Shown here: in pieces, positions 13,352 to 13,422 of the stretch
Layout: every line of letters begins with the position of its first letter
Numbering within the stretch: position 1 is the first letter of the stretch
Assembly: GCF_964259225.1 (NCBI RefSeq)
Contig: NZ_CAXVKN010000067.1
Strand: one strand, 5' to 3'
DNA from: Catenibacterium mitsuoka_A
GTDB lineage: Bacteria; Bacillota_I; Bacilli_A; Erysipelotrichales; Coprobacillaceae
Length of the DNA stretch: 13,422 bases
Program-made: the position numbers and the translations under genes
Notes under the pieces: generated by a model
The model's input: only the letters and a program-made list of their open reading frames with translations
Told to the model about the DNA's origin: nothing
The model's database searches: none

Positions 13352-13422
13352 ATACCCACAAACCACAGGTTAGTGTAAATTAAATTTCATAAGCACCGAT
13401 TAAACGGCGTTCATGAAGCTGA
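13349..13422 (-). mobile_element. Possible end of an inserted element, window edge
   Basis: From about 13349 the sequence no longer continues dinB. On the minus strand, positions 13421 to 13380 encode a clean C-terminal tail, QLHERRLIGAYEI and then TAA, with no stop up to the window edge. The 30 or so bases between that stop and the junction would be the element's end; they include a small AACC/GGTT inverted repeat near 13361-13371. This arrangement fits an insertion sequence whose transposase points toward the window interior. I do not recognise the family, and the opposite end, target duplication and most of the element are outside the window. Confidence 0.3.

Noticed and set aside
1..13422. 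CRISPR array, toxin-antitoxin pair, phage genes or tRNA
   Set aside because: No regularly spaced repeats, no paired small genes of that kind, no phage functions and no tRNA-like cloverleaf were seen; the intergenic gaps are mostly under 100 bases.

Overview
The window looks like a chromosomal segment from a low-GC, AT-rich member of the Bacillota. An Erysipelotrichia-type gut bacterium is my best guess. The grounds are strong AGGAGG-type ribosome binding sites, a low-GC codon choice, a Gram-positive competence operon, and a housekeeping gene order matching the comG-to-recN part of the Bacillus subtilis chromosome. The taxonomic call is inference; there is no rRNA in the window.

Layout, all genes on the + strand. 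Positions 1-342 hold no intact gene: there is the tail of an unrecognised reading frame (to 73), a possible small RNA ending in a clear terminator (260-292), and a promoter for the first gene. Positions 343-1209 encode a lipoprotein cyclophilin. Positions 1284-4912 are a complete seven-gene comG operon (comGA to comGG) for the transformation pseudopilus that takes DNA through the wall. Then come two single-gene transcription units, efp (5006-5563) and an Asp23/YqhY-family gene (5659-6003), each with its own promoter and terminator. Positions 6114-13223 are one tightly packed operon: nusB-xseA-xseB-ispA-dxs-tlyA-recN. It covers rRNA transcription antitermination, exonuclease VII, isoprenoid precursor synthesis, an S4/FtsJ rRNA methyltransferase and the RecN repair ATPase. 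Gaps or overlaps within it are at most 20 bases, and there is no internal terminator. The window ends in dinB (13262), which runs into a stop after 29 codons where the sequence stops resembling a Y-family polymerase.

Points of most interest. (1) comGF has no usable ATG, GTG or TTG before its prepilin signal and seems to start at an ATC codon behind a strong Shine-Dalgarno sequence lying in a small inverted repeat. (2) EF-P carries arginine at position 32, in a loop reading K-T-A-R-A instead of K-P-G-K-G. (3) A perfect 25-bp tandem duplication covers the comGG stop codon and ends at the efp promoter. (4) dinB is broken at an abrupt junction, probably a mobile-element end or an assembly edge. 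(5) Four gene-end terminators are built around or over stop codons. (6) The B. subtilis order is kept, but spoIIIA, accBC, folD, ahrC and spoIVB/spo0A are missing from their usual slots, which fits a streamlined and perhaps non-sporulating lineage. I did not find a wholly new multi-gene system; most of the window is recognisable core and competence machinery.
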